From Euglena gracilis (taxonomy: Eukaryota > Euglenida > Euglenophyceae > Euglenales): DNA of 64,000 bases. The stretch covers positions 89,658,482-89,722,481 of the forward strand of contig CP154956.1 in assembly GCA_039621445.1 (NCBI GenBank), read 5' to 3'. The position numbers and the translations under genes were made by a program. The notes below the pieces were generated by a model. The model did not search any database. It saw only the letters and a program-made list of their open reading frames with translations, and was not told the origin of the DNA. Of the stretch, positions 12,406 through 24,398 are shown piece by piece. Position 1 is the first letter of the stretch; every line of letters begins with the position of its first letter.

Positions 12406-12758
12406 ATTTGGGATTAGGGTTAGGGTGACGATTTAGGCAAAAAGTTAGGCAGAAGTCCGGCTGAGAAATAAGCGTAAAATTTGACTAAATTTTGACCTGA
12501 ATTGGACCACAATTTGGAGAAACTGCCGGGTTTCCCCCGACCCGAACCCTAACCCCAACCCTAACTCTAATCCTAACCCTATTCTGGAAATAACACCAAA
12601 TCTTACCCCCTCTTCCAAAAAAGTTTCGCCGGGGCACGTATTATTTTAGGAAAATATGGGAGGGGCCCAGTAATTTCACCTGGGCGGCCGAGATCCCTGG
12701 TAGGTACAACTACTGGGCCCACCCCCCAGGGGAGGGGGCCAATGAGCTGGTCTTTCCA
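12403..12758. mobile_element. Truncated foldback element, TGGAAAGA end, interstitial TTAGGG/CCCTAA
   Basis: The right end …GGTCTTTCCA abuts a TA microsatellite. Inward are AACTACTGGGCC and GGCCCAGTAAT arms around a CACCCCCCAGGGGAGGGG hairpin, then CCCTAACCCCAACCCTAA, and at the left GGATTAGGGTTAGGG. The same parts occur in 13828-14355. The left terminus is missing. Confidence 0.6.
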
Positions 12759-12906
12759 TATATATATATATATATATACATGCATATATTTTATATATAC
12801 ATATATATTACATATATACATACATACATATATATGTGTGATTATATGCGTTATATGTATATAATATATATCTATATATATTTATGTATATATATAATAT
12901 ATATAA
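12759..12906. repeat. TA-rich microsatellite
   Basis: TA and ATATATGT-type runs join the element ending at 12758 to the one starting at 12907. Confidence 0.9.
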
Positions 12907-13042
12907 GTGTTAAGTTTAGTACTACATGGCTATTTTGCGCATCATAGCATGTGCGCACATAACACTATACCTTCAAATAACGGGGGTGCCCAACCCGGTG
13001 TCAAGTTTAGTACCACCCCTGGGGGGTACTGAACTTAACACT
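12907..13042. mobile_element. Small foldback element, GTGTTAAGTTTAGTAC ends
   Basis: It begins GTGTTAAGTTTAGTAC and ends GGTACTGAACTTAACAC. A subterminal CCCGGTGTCAAGTTTAGTAC copy and the motif TAGCATGTGCGCAC are shared with 34134-34541. It is flanked on both sides by TA-rich microsatellite. Confidence 0.65.
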
Positions 13043-13048
13043 TGTCAT

Positions 13049-13281
13049 TTATATATACATATATATATACATATATATGTATATATATGCATATGTATGC
13101 ATATATATACATATATACACAAATATACATATATATGCATATATGTATATAAACATACATATATATGTATATATACATATATATGTATATATACAAATAT
13201 ACATATATGCATATATGTATATATACAAACAGATACATATATACATACGTACATACATACATACATACATACATACATACA

Positions 13282-13315
<34 letters not shown>

Positions 13316-13735
13316 CATATATATACATACATACATGTATATATACATATATACATATTATATATATACATATATTATATATGTATGTATGTATGCATGT
13401 ATGTATGTATGTATGTATGTATGTACATACATATGTATATGTATATGTATACATATGTATGTATACATATGTACATATGTACATACATACATACATACGT
13501 CCATACATACATACATACATACATACATACATACATACATACATACATACATACATACATACATACATACACATACATACACACACATATACATACAGAC
13601 ATACATACATACATACATACATATATTATATATTATATATAATATATATGTATGTATGTATGCATGTATGTATGTATGTATATGTATATATACATATATG
13701 AATATATGTATATTTGTATATATACACATTTTTTT
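13049..13735. repeat. (TA)n / (TACA)n compound microsatellite
   Basis: It alternates between (ATAC)n, (GTAT)n and TA-rich tracts over nearly 700 bp. Both strands remain open and give spurious Tyr/Ile/His or Met/Cys/Val frames up to 246 codons. Confidence 0.95.
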
Positions 13736-13827
13736 CGCCGGAGGGGTTATTATTATGGGGTTATTTTCAGGATTAGGGTTAGGGTTGGGGTTTGGATTCG
13801 GGTTAGGGTTTGGGTGAAGGGCATATA

Positions 13828-14355
13828 TGGCAAGACTAACTCACTGCCCCCCCCCCCCGGGGGAGGGCCCAGTAGTTTAACCTGGGGGCGGGGGTCCCAC
13901 TTCTTTCACCAACTCCAAATTTTGGTTTTCGCGCCCCGACGCGCCGCATTTCCGTTGAATACGGGATCCGGATCGGGGTTAAAATAAGGAATAGGGTTAG
14001 GGTTACGATTTGGGAAAGCAGGTGTGCCGAAATCGGGTCGAAATTCACATAAAAGATTGGACCGGAAATTCGTCCAAGATTCGGCCGGAATCCGGTCCAA
14101 CTGCCGAATTTCCCCCATCCCCGACCTTTCACCCGAACCCTAACCCGAATCCAAAACCTAACCCTAACCCTAATCCTGAAAAAAAACCCCTAATACCCCC
14201 GCCGGCGAAAAAAATTTCCGATAGCGGGGGGGTTTCCCCTGGGAAAACACAGAAGGGGGTCCCAGTAGTTTTACCTGGGAGGCCGAAGTCCCCGGTAGGT
14301 ACAACTACTGGGCCCTCCCCCCGGGGGGGGGGGGGCCCATTAGTTATTCTTTCCA
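13828..14355. mobile_element. Foldback element with TGG(C/A)A ends in TA-rich DNA, 528 bp
   Basis: The left end TGGCAAGACTAACTCACTG pairs imperfectly with the right end CATTAGTTATTCTTTCCA. Each leads into a C(n)G(n) hairpin and then a GGGCCCAGTAGTT arm. Inside are TTAGGGTTAGGG (about 13785, 13996) and CCCTAACCC (about 14136, 14158) and TCCGG/CCGGAA-rich palindromic sequence. The arm at 14120-14215 is also the reverse complement of 13740-13818, just outside the left end. The left half is repeated inverted at 41703-42027. TATA flanks both ends, as expected for a TA target. Confidence 0.65.
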
Positions 14356-14375
14356 ATATATTTTAATATCATATA

Positions 14376-14632
14376 TATTTATATATATTATCTCTCTTAT
14401 CTCCTATCTCCTCTACTCCTCTCTCTCCTCTCTACCTATCTTACTCTCTCTCTCCTCTATCCTATCTCCTCTCTCCTCTCTCGCCTCTCCTCCTCTCTCT
14501 CCTCTCTCTCCTCTATCTCTCCTCTCTCTCTCATCTCTCTCTCCTCCTCTCTCTCTCTCTCCTCTTCTCTCTCTACTCTCTCCTATCTACCTTCTCTTCT
14601 CTATCTCTCTCTCTCTCATCTCTCTATCCCCT

Positions 14633-14672
<40 letters not shown>
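14376..14672. repeat. (CT)n-rich low-complexity tract followed by (TA)n
   Basis: About 250 bases of CTCTCC/CTCTAT on one strand (polypyrimidine) are followed by 30 bases of TA. Confidence 0.95.
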
Positions 14673-15102
14673 GGCCGCCCGGGGGGGGCCCTCAACTGAA
14701 AGAGTTACTGAAAGAGTAGGGTTAGGGGTTCGGGCCGGCCGGCCTCCGGTGCGGTCGCCCTCCCATCCCCGCCGACAATTTGGCCTCTCCGTGCCGCGCA
14801 TGCTCCTCCCAGGACTGGCGAATCCCAACGTATCGGCACCGTCGGGGTCACACAGGCACTGGGAGGATTCCCCTTGCGGGAGCGACCGTTCGGCGGCCTT
14901 CATCTTTATTTTTCCCTGCCTGCCTTCTGCCTTTGGGAATCGCGCAGCCCATGGCCCAGGGAGAGGAGGATGCGCGGAGGATATGCGAACCGGAGAGGCC
15001 AGCCGGTCCGAACCCTAACCCCCGTAACACCAACCGCCCCCCAGTGCAGGGTCGTGGGTAGTTGAGGGCCCCCCCGGGGGGCCCTCAACTATCCTCCTGC
15101 CA
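14673..15102. mobile_element. Foldback element with GTTGAGGGCCC hairpin ends in TA-rich DNA
   Basis: The right end, read inward on the minus strand, begins TGGCAGGAGGATAGTTGAGG and then a C(n)G(n) palindrome. The left end keeps the GGGCCCTCAACT arm but lacks the outermost bases. TATA-type sequence flanks both sides. The interior is moderately GC-rich and unique, with open frames on both strands, none recognised. A second copy, damaged at its left by the assembly gap, runs 17383-17748. Confidence 0.6.
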
Positions 15103-15269
15103 TAGATATAGATACACACACATGTATATATACATATATACATATATGTATATATATACATCAATAACACAATTTTTTTTTTGACCCCCTATCTTTGTAA
15201 ATATGAATGTATATATATATATATGTTTCTAGGGAACGCAATTATAATATATATATATATATATATATA

Positions 15270-15435
15270 GGGAACACAATGCACAGTCTGCATGTATTTG
15301 AACAATCATTCAGGGGAAAATGAGGTCCAAAAAGCGGATATTTCCAAATCCAATTTGTTTGGTGGCTGAAAAAAAATGGAGGAAAAAAAGACACACAAAA
15401 AACAGAAAAAATTGATTTTGAAAATTGATTTTTGC

Positions 15436-15491
<56 letters not shown>

Positions 15492-15654
15492 AACACGATG
15501 AACAGTCTGCATGTATTTGAACAATCATTCAGGGGAAAATGAGGTCCAAAAAGTGTATATATCCAAATCCAATTTTTTTGGTGGAAGAAAAAAAATGGAG
15601 GAAAAAAAGACACACAAAAAACAGAAAAAATTGATTTTGAAAATTGATTTTTGC

Positions 15655-15752
<98 letters not shown>

Positions 15753-15918
15753 AACACAATGCACAGTCTGCATGTATTTGAACAATCATTCAGGGGAAAA
15801 TGAGGTCCAAAAAGCGGATATTTCCAAATCCAATTTTTTTGGTGGCTGAAAAAAAATGGAGGAAAAAAAGACACACAAAAAACAGAAAAAATTGATTTTG
15901 AAAATTGATTTTTGCCCC
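15270..15918. repeat. TA-spaced ~170-bp repeat, three units
   Basis: Units lie at 15270-15439, 15489-15657 and 15750-15918. Each starts GGGAACACAATGCACAGTCT and ends GAAAATTGATTTTTGCCCC, separated by 45-90 bp of (TA)n. The outer edges read TATAGGG…CCCCTATA, so each unit with its spacers is bounded by a short inverted repeat. The third unit runs on into non-TA sequence. Confidence 0.9.
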
Positions 15919-16219
15919 CCCTTGTGTTGAGGCTTACAACCCAGGGCCAAATTTGGCAGCCAAATCCTCCAACAGCCAGGGGCCCGACGAGCCAATGGGG
16001 CCAATGGACCATATGCAGGGGGTATCTCTTTGATGTGGTGGTTAATCATTCGTGTGTGTTTGTGTGTGTGTGTGTGTGCCAAAATCATGTGGATGACAGA
16101 GCAGCACCGCCGTGCAAGAGCAGGCCAGCGATCCCGTTATCGCCTGTGTCGTTTCTGATTTGGTACATCCACTCATCCTCATCAATCACCTTCTTCTTCC
16201 CCACAGCGAACAGAACGTG

Positions 16220-17285
16220 ACTCCTGTGAGTTCAACGACAGCAAGGATACACGGTAGGAAAAATCAGAGATTCATTCTGGCACCTTTTTGCAAACTGTGT
16301 TGTGCAGGCTCTTACCCTAAAGCGAAGACTCGTTCATTTAAGTGTATGAGAGGTACATTTGTCCAATTTTTTTTTCAATTTCATTCAAGATTTTGAGCTT
16401 CTAGCATGTTTCAGACAGGGAATGGGTGTTATTTGACTGACCCCCCCCCAACCAAAATTCAACCCCTCATCCATATGTGGGCGACCGAAGTTGCTCAGCC
16501 ATGCCCACATACTTGCCTGCAAATGAGGGCAATGAAAATGGTTATCCCCCCCCCAAATAACAGGGCGGGGTGCCCCGTTTCTGGCACCATCTTTTTTGAC
16601 CTCCCCCCCTCCCCCCCTGCCCCATCACCCCGGAATTCCCTCACAGACCTTTTGAAATTGAATATGATTTCGATCCATCCCTGATTCCACTTGCACCATC
16701 CGTCTTTTCTGTCCCTCCCCCAAAACCTGCTGCGAAGCACTCGCGGCAGGCAAGCGTTGTGGAATATTTTCGTCGTCGCTAACCTAACCTTGGACCGAAA
16801 AAACTGAGAGTGCCCCGTTATTGGAAGCATCTTTTTCGGCCTGCCCCCTGCCCCGTTTTTTTTTGGGGGGGGCACTGCCCACTCAAAGGGCACTGCCCTG
16901 CTAATACACCCCGCAATGAATGCCCTGGGGTCTGGGAGTTTGGGTTGGGGGTGTTCTCGCTCTGACCGAAAGGGGGGGGGACGCCATCAGACCAGGGGTT
17001 TTTGACCCAACCGAGCTCAACGCGCTGCCATGGCGCCATGGCAGAGCCAAGACACTGCTCAGGGAGCAGTGCTCCCGCACTGTGCCCTGACTTCGACGCA
17101 ATGCGGTGCTCACCATGCACATCGCAGAGACAAATTTCGCCTGGAACCCAGGCATCACTCTGGACGTACTCAGAATTGTTAACCGACTTTGCATACAGCA
17201 AGAATGGATTGACAGAAGAAGAAAAAACGTCCCGGAGAGGAAATGTTTTTTTTACCATCAAGAGAAAATGGCCACCCCTTGACTG
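16220..17285 (+). other. Possible exon-bearing segment, function unknown (also at 19290-20356)
   Basis: A consensus-like acceptor (CTTCTTCCCCACAG) precedes CGAACAGAACGTGACTCC, and a frame through 16244-16353 reads FILAPFCKLCCAG…FKCMRG before GTACAT. A second frame near 17100-17280 is open on the plus strand. The cysteine cluster could be a zinc knuckle, but the match to any family is weak. Because the segment is duplicated almost without change it gives no independent conservation signal. Confidence 0.2.
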
Positions 17286-17369
17286 AGGCGGCTTTCAGCA
17301 AAATTCCAGAGCGGGCACAACACACATGCCACCTGACCTAGAAAACAAGAGCGCGACCAAACAATTTTT

Positions 17370-17382
17370 NNNNNNNNNNNNN
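17370..17382. other. Assembly gap (13 N)
   Basis: A run of 13 N lies exactly at the junction of the two duplicated blocks, so the junction is not sequence-verified. Confidence 0.99.
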
Positions 17383-18281
17383 CTCCGGTGCGGTCGCCCT
17401 CCCATCCCCGCCGACAATTTGGCCTCTCCGTGCCGCGCATGCTCCTCCCAGGACTGGCGAATCCCAACGTATCGGCACCGTCGGGGTCACACAGGCACTG
17501 GGAGGGGCAAATTCCCCTTGCGGGAGCGACCGTTCGGCGGCCTTCATCTTTATTTTTCCCTGCCTGCCTTCTGCCTTTGGGAATCGCGCAGCCCATGGCC
17601 CAGGGAGAGGAGGATGGCGGAGGATATGCGAACCGGAGAGGCCAGCCGGTCCGAACCCTAACCCCCGTAAACACCAACCGCCCCCCAGTGCAGGGTCGTG
17701 GGTAGTGAGGGCCCCCCCGGGGGCCCTCAACTATCCTCCTGCCTGCATAGATATAGATACACACACATGATATATACATATATACATATATGTATATACA
17801 CATCAATAACACAAATTTTTTTTTGGACCCCCTATCTGTGTAAATATGAATGTAATATATATATGAGGGGAACGCAAGGAGATAGAGAGCGAGAGAGAGT
17901 CGAGAGATATAGTAGAGGATATATAGAGAGAGAGATATAGAGAGAGATATAGAGAGAGAGAGAGAAGAGAGAGAGATATAGAGATATATATATAGATTAT
18001 ATATATCTATATATACTCTATATATATATATATCTATATATATAGGGAACACAATGCACAGTCTGCATGTATTTGAACAAGCATTCAGGGGAAAATGAGG
18101 GTCCAAAAAGCGGATATTTCAAATCCAATGTTTTTGGTGGCTGAAAAAAAATGGGAGGAAAAAAAGACACAAAAACGAAAAAATGATTTTGAAAATTGAT
18201 TTTTGCCCCTAGAGTATATAGATATATACATAGAGATATATATATATATCTAGAGATATATATCTATATATAGAGATATAT

Positions 18282-18330
<49 letters not shown>

Positions 18331-18505
18331 AACACAATGCACAGTCTGCATGTATTTGAACAATCATTCAGGGGAAATGAGGTCCAAAAAGTGGATATTT
18401 CCAAATCCAATTTTTTCGGTGGCAGAAAAAAAATGGAGTAAAAAAAGATACACAAAAAACATAAAAAATTGATTTTGAAAATTGATTTTTGCCCCTATAT
18501 ATATA

Positions 18506-18553
<48 letters not shown>

Positions 18554-18764
18554 AACACAATGCACAGTCTGCATGTATTTGAACAATCATTCAGGGGAAA
18601 ATGAGGTCCAAAAAGCGGATATTTCCAAATCCAATTTTTTGGTGGCTGAAAAAAAATGGAGGAAAAAAAAGACACACAAAAACAGAAAAAATTGATTTTG
18701 AAAATTGATTTTTGCCCCTATATATATAATATATATAGATATATATATATATATATATATAATA

Positions 18765-18810
<46 letters not shown>

Positions 18811-19107
18811 AACACAATGCACAGTCTGCATGTATTTGAACAATCATTCAGGGGAAAATGAGGTCCAAAAAGCGGATATTTCCAAATCCAATTTTTTTGG
18901 TGGCTGAAAAAAAATGGAGGAAAAAAAGACACACAAAAAACAGAAAAAATTGATTTTGAAAATTGATTTTTGCCCCCCCTTGTGTTGAGGCTTACAACCC
19001 AGGGCCAAATTTGGCAGCCAAATCCTCCAACAGCCAGGGGCCCGACGAGCCAATGGGGCCAATGGACCATATGCAGGGGGTATCTCTTTGATGTGGTGGT
19101 TAATCAT

Positions 19108-19149
<42 letters not shown>

Positions 19150-20440
19150 CAAAATCATGTGGATGACAGAGCAGCACCGCCGTGCAAGAGCAGGCCAGCG
19201 ATCCCGTTATCGCCTGTGTCGTTTCTGATTTGGTACATCCACTCATCCTCATCAATCACCTTCTTCTTCCCCACAGCGAACAGAACGTGACTCCTGTGAG
19301 TTCAACGACAGCAAGGATACACGGTAGGAAAAATCAGAGATTCATTCTGGCACCTTTTTGCAAACTGTGTTGTGCAGGCTCTTACCCTAAAGCGAAGACT
19401 CGTTCATTTAAGTGTATGAGAGGTACATTTGTCCAATTTTTTTTTTCAATTTCATTCAAGATTTTGAGCTTCTAGCATGTTTCAGACAGGGAATGGGTGT
19501 TATTTGACTGACCCCCCCCCAACCAAAATTCAACCCCTCATCCATATGTGGGCGACCGAAGTTGCTCAGCCATGCCCACATACTTGCCTGCAAATGAGGG
19601 CAATGAAAATGGTTATCCCCCCCCCAAATAACAGGGCGGGGTGCCCCGTTTCTGGCACCATCTTTTTTGACCTCCCCCCCTCCCCCCCTGCCCCATCACC
19701 CCGGAATTCCCTCACAGACCTTTTGAAATTGAATATGATTTCGATCCATCCCTGATTCCACTTGCACCATCCGTCTTTTCTGTCCCTCCCCCAAAACCTG
19801 CTGCGAAGCACTCGCGGCAGGCAAGCGTTGTGGAATATTTTCGTCGTCGCTAACCTAACCTTGGACCGAAAAAACTGAGAGTGCCCCGTTATTGGAAGCA
19901 TCTTTTTCGGCCTGCCCCCTGCCCCGTTTTTTTTTGGGGGGGGCACTGCCCACTCAAAGGGCACTGCCCTGCTAATACACCCCGCAATGAATGCCCTGGG
20001 GTCTGGGAGTTTGGGTTGGGGGTGTTCTCGCTCTGACCGAAAGGGGGGGGGACGCCATCAGACCAGGGGTTTTTGACCCAACCGAGCTCAACGCGCTGCC
20101 ATGGCGCCATGGCAGAGCCAAGACACTGCTCAGGGAGCAGTGCTCCCGCACTGTGCCCTGACTTCGACGCAATGCGGTGCTCACCATGCACATCGCAGAG
20201 ACAAATTTCGCCTGGAACCCAGGCATCACTCTGGACGTACTCAGAATTGTTAACCGACTTTGCATACAGCAAGAATGGATTGACAGAAGAAGAAAAAACG
20301 TCCCGGAGAGGAAATGTTTTTTTTACCATCAAGAGAAAATGGCCACCCCTTGACTGAGGCGGCTTTCAGCAAAATTCCAGAGCGGGCACAACACACATGC
20401 CACCTGACCTAGAAAACAAGAGCGCGACCAAACAATTTTT
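17383..20440. repeat. Large tandem duplication, copy 2
   Basis: It is the second copy of 14745-17369. The 17383-18300 part is more diverged (deletions, GA/TA reshuffling), while 18808-20440 is nearly identical. Sequence after 20440 is unique in the window. Confidence 0.9.
18045..18976. repeat. TA-spaced ~170-bp repeat, four units
   Basis: Units are at 18045-18209, 18328-18495, 18551-18719 and 18808-18976. The first is the most diverged and the last is essentially identical to the unit at 15750. Confidence 0.9.
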
Positions 20441-22715
20441 GAAATTGCCCTGGGTCCAAATGTTTACTGAATCCTTCACTGGAGGGAGTGCAAGGGATTG
20501 CCAAATATTGCCAACATAAGGGCAGCGCTGAGAAAACGGGCTGTGCCTTGCTAAAAAGGGGGGGTTCAGCTTAAAACCCTTGTGGAGTTTGAATTCTTGT
20601 CCACGTGCGTGGGCAAGGTGTTTCTTTTTTCCATTTATTTGTCCATTGAAAATATAAAACGTGAAAGCTGAGGCCGTGCCGACAGTTGCATCCAAATACA
20701 CTCTGAATCTTTCGAGATGTGGAGCAATCGTCTGTCAGCGTCATAGGGCGGTCCATCTCGATGCCACACATAAGACGATCACAGGGTGCCCCAGCAATTC
20801 GTGCCTGCCTAAGGTTTAAATAATCTACATAGCGAGTCCTGACTTTCTTTTTGACATGCGAAAACGAATAATCTGGCTGTGTCCCCACATTAACTGAGCT
20901 GCCCGTTTGAAAAGACTGAGCTGCCCGTTTGAAAAGACTTTTCCAACAAAAAGCATACAAACATGTTGACGATGAAACTGCAACAGAATGAAGAGCTTGT
21001 AGGCATAAGGAGAAGGTGTGCTGCAAATGCAAATAACTCAAGACGTGTTTGAGGCAAAAAAGAAGAAGAAAATCCAAAAATGGACATGTTAAAAACTTTT
21101 TGTAACCTTGGAATTGGGATAACGTTGAACTTTCCAGCTCCAAAACTGATGAATGTGTGCAATCTTTGTGTTAGGCAACTTGCACCGCAAATCTATTGTT
21201 TTCTGAGCAAGAAATTATATACACCAGTGGGATTTGGAAGGGTATTTTCACAGGCATTTCACAAAACATTTCACACCACTTTCAACCCCACATAAGAGTT
21301 ATCCCTGAGGCAAACAAAACAGTCGTCCAAAGGGCCAGACCCTCTGATGGACTTTGAATGAATTGATTTGAACATTGGCAAATCATTTTGGCAAAAAAGC
21401 CAATCCAGGGAATTAACGGAACCAGCCGTCGCTCAAATCTGAATGCCATCGATATGGACAGATTTGAGAGAGAGAGAGAGAGAGAGAGTTTTGTTGAATG
21501 AATGCCCCTTAAAATATAACACCTTACTGTGCATAAGAATTGAAACATGTGCCATGAATAATTCCCAGAAGGCAAGCCTGGCCTGATCAAAGCTGAAAAT
21601 GAGCTCGCTTTGGAAAGCTGTTTTAATACAGACAGATGCAGAGGAACCTACAAAAAAGTCGCAGTTGGAGGGAAAAAACCAACGCTTTGGGAGACAAAAA
21701 TTGTCAGACAATCTGAATAGGATGCGGGGATACACCCAAAACGTGTCCGCCAAAAGCACAACGTCAGGGTGCGCATTTGCGCACACTGACGACGATAGCA
21801 AAATTTTTGACAGAACATACACGACCATGCACGACCCTAAATACCACCTGCAATGGCTCCTTCGGGTGTGCAACTTCTGCTGCCACACGCTCTCCTCCAC
21901 CATGAGGCTTTTTTAGGGCTCGATTCTTGCCCAGAAAAGCAGAATGGGAAATGCAGAAATTCAGACAGTCTGAAAATGATCACCTCCCTTTCTTTCAAAA
22001 GGGTTTTCAAAAAATGGTCAAATCGAGGCACAATATCAGACGTTCACCAAAGACCAACTCATAAACCCTTCGGAAACTACAGTGCCCTCGTCGTCAGGAA
22101 TACGATGTGTTGCACAAAGCCATGCATTTCTTCCCACCAAGAGCATTCAGCTCACATCTAAACTCGGGATTCATCCACCATCAAACGTTTTTCTGGAAAA
22201 TTCAAAACAACACTTCAAAAATAACCATTTTACCATTTTCTCTGTGTCTCTGTGACCGTGCAAATGTCCAAACTCAACATTGCAGGCATAAAATTTGCAA
22301 GGTTCCGGAAATGCAAATTCATTTGATACCTTCCAAAAAATTCATTACTTTTCAGCTCTTTGCTGTTCGAGATATCCAACATGTTCGCATACTCTCCATG
22401 TCCCACAAAGACAAAAATGTGCACGATGCTGCGGATTTACTTGGATTGGAGAGAGAGAGAGAGCGAGAGAGTCAATTATGTGCTCCTTCTTGAAGTGCCA
22501 AGGCGTGTAGCATATCCAGAGGGTTTTTGCGGTTGGCCTTTGTGTGGACGTTGCAACAATCTGGTCACTTTGGCTCAGGCATCCTCATGCACAGCGTGGA
22601 AAACGTGGGCTGGGTGCGTGCCTTGAATCTCACAGCACGCGGAAGCCATTCGCATGCTCTATGATACCATTTAGACAACCATAATATTCTGTGCACAGCA
22701 CCAGAGGTGTTGCAC
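20441..22715. other. No recognisable gene; decayed ORF fragments
   Basis: Minus-strand frames at 20366-21143 and 21433-21903 and plus-strand frames at 21599-22626 are open over 100-190 codons with ordinary composition. That is unlike the low-complexity surroundings, so an old inactivated transposon is possible. I found no catalytic motif, inverted ends or reliable family match. (GA)n runs lie at about 21468 and 22449. Confidence 0.3.
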
Positions 22716-22862
22716 TATTGCAGGGGGGTGCCTGCTAGGGGCAGGCACCCCCCAAAACCCTACCCCCCCCCCCCAGGGGTGGAACGCATCGGGTGCCATG
22801 GGGTGCCTGCCCCTAGCACCCACCCCCCCGCCAGTGGGGTAGGCACCCGACTAAGCACAAGC
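22716..22862. repeat. GGTGCCTGC…GCAGGCACC hairpin cluster
   Basis: GGGTGCCTGCTAGGGGCAGGCACCC forms a perfect stem, and a second GGGGTGCCTGCCCCTAGCACCC follows. The same words occur inside the MITE at 8410, so this may be an eroded relative. Confidence 0.55.
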
Positions 22863-23199
22863 CTGGTCCCAAACAGACAACCATGAATTGCTTGTTTTCA
22901 AAATTGCAAGTAGGTTTTTCTTCATTTGAGATCATTTATATTTTCTGCAATGTGTGCAAAGTACCCTGATAATTACCAGCAGTGATATTGTTCGAGCAGT
23001 GCCTGAAAATACGATCGGTCCAAACTGATAGCTAAATTTCTTGTGTATTATTTTATTTTTTTTGGTGGAAAAGTACACAGTTGCAACCAAAGCGCAGCTT
23101 GAGAAAATTTGACCCCGGGTCCAGCCAGCCAGCAGCCTTTTTCCGACCCTGCACCCCCTCCCTCCCGCTCAAAGAGTTTTTTTTAATGATTTATTATTA

Positions 23200-23480
23200 T
23201 TATTAATTCCCAGCCACCCAAAGGGCGGCTGGATGGTAACAGATTTTTCGCTTTCGGGGGTGCAAAAATGGGCAAAAATGGGTTGGAAAATGGCGGCCAG
23301 GGCAAATTTGGGGTCAAAAAATCGATTGTTTTGCACAATTGGCAGTTTTGGGGGTTTTTTTGCGGTTTCAATTTTTTTTTGGTCCGGTTCGACCCCAGTC
23401 CCCAGCTCCAGCCCAGGACCCCCAGGGGGGGTCAGCTAGCAGCCTTTTTCCAGCCAGCCCAAATTTTCCTGCCTCTGAGC
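23200..23480. repeat. Dispersed repeat; inverted partial copy at about 58990-59130
   Basis: GGTAACAG…CTTTCGGGGGTGCAAAAATGGGC is found in reverse complement near 59050-59100. The adjoining CAGCCTTTTTCCAGCCAGCCC…GACTCCCAGGGAGTC resembles 58555-58640 and 61130-61200. Confidence 0.5.
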
Positions 23481-24398
23481 TGGACTCCCAGGGAGTCGTT
23501 GAAAAACGCCCTGGTTGCAACATATTTGTAAGGAAATGTTGGTTTGCTACTGATTTGCTGATTTGGTTTGCTATTTTGGAGGCACATCAACACACAGATT
23601 TGTCGTGTTAATTTTTTGCCGTGCAGCATGCAGCATGCAGTCAGATAGACTGCAAGTGAGATGGCATTCAGCTTTGGGAAGCCAACTTGAACCGGATACC
23701 ACTCTGCTAAAAAAATCGAACTGCTTTTGCTTGAGACGCTGCTGCTTTTCTTTCCAGCCATGGCATCCAAAAAAATAAATTCATGACTTCATCTGAAAAC
23801 AGGCAGCAGCTGGCCATGGCTTTCCGTTGCACCATTGTGAGTCCACATCAATGACTGTGGGACACGGCCAATGCTGAACAATGGTTTTTAGTGCAGTTGA
23901 AAATTTTTTTCTTTTAGTTAAATCACTCCCAGGAGAATATGTATATTCCCGATATCAATTATTCTCAATTTTCTCACAATTCCCTACAGTTCTTCTGCAA
24001 ATTTTCTGCATTTTTTTTTTCAAAGACAGATAACAGTAGAATATGCTCCAAAATATGGTGGCGCAAAAGTGGCCAAACCAGCCCATTGTACCACTCCTTG
24101 GTGTAGAAATGGAAAACGTGAATCAATTCATCCCACACAATACAAATACCCATTTCCCCGAACATTCCAAAAAACAACAACGACGGCTTCAAATGCTTTC
24201 TGGCCGTTTTTGTTGCATCTCCCAAAACAAAAATTGTGCGGAATCATACAGGACTAAGCAGTCCGCATTCCATGAGTAATTGCTTCAAAAATCTAAAAAA
24301 AATAAACCAATACAACATGTTTTCCAATAGGAATGCCCCAAAATGCCCCCTCCCCCCAATGGCCCAGAAAGCCTCTTCTTACCTCCCCCCCCCTTGTC

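Larger units (their letters stand above)
14745..17369. repeat. Large tandem duplication, copy 1
   Basis: It matches 17383-20440 in order and orientation. From 15750 to 17369 the match to 18808-20440 appears complete apart from the length of one (TG)n run (about 16052-16078 versus 19110-19148) and one poly(T). Copy 1 has three units of the TA-spaced ~170-bp repeat and copy 2 has four. Confidence 0.9.

Noticed and set aside
12926-13817. 238-246 codon Tyr/Ile/His frames
   Set aside because: They follow from (TACA)n/(TA)n repeats being stop-free in several frames.
14673-15102. Open frames rich in Pro/Arg in the GC-rich interior
   Set aside because: Frames are open on both strands inside a foldback element, and the duplicate copy has indels that break them.
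20571-21143. 190-codon minus frame as a piggyBac-like transposase
   Set aside because: A faint FTFYIFNGQ resemblance appears only in another frame; no DDD residues or inverted ends were seen.
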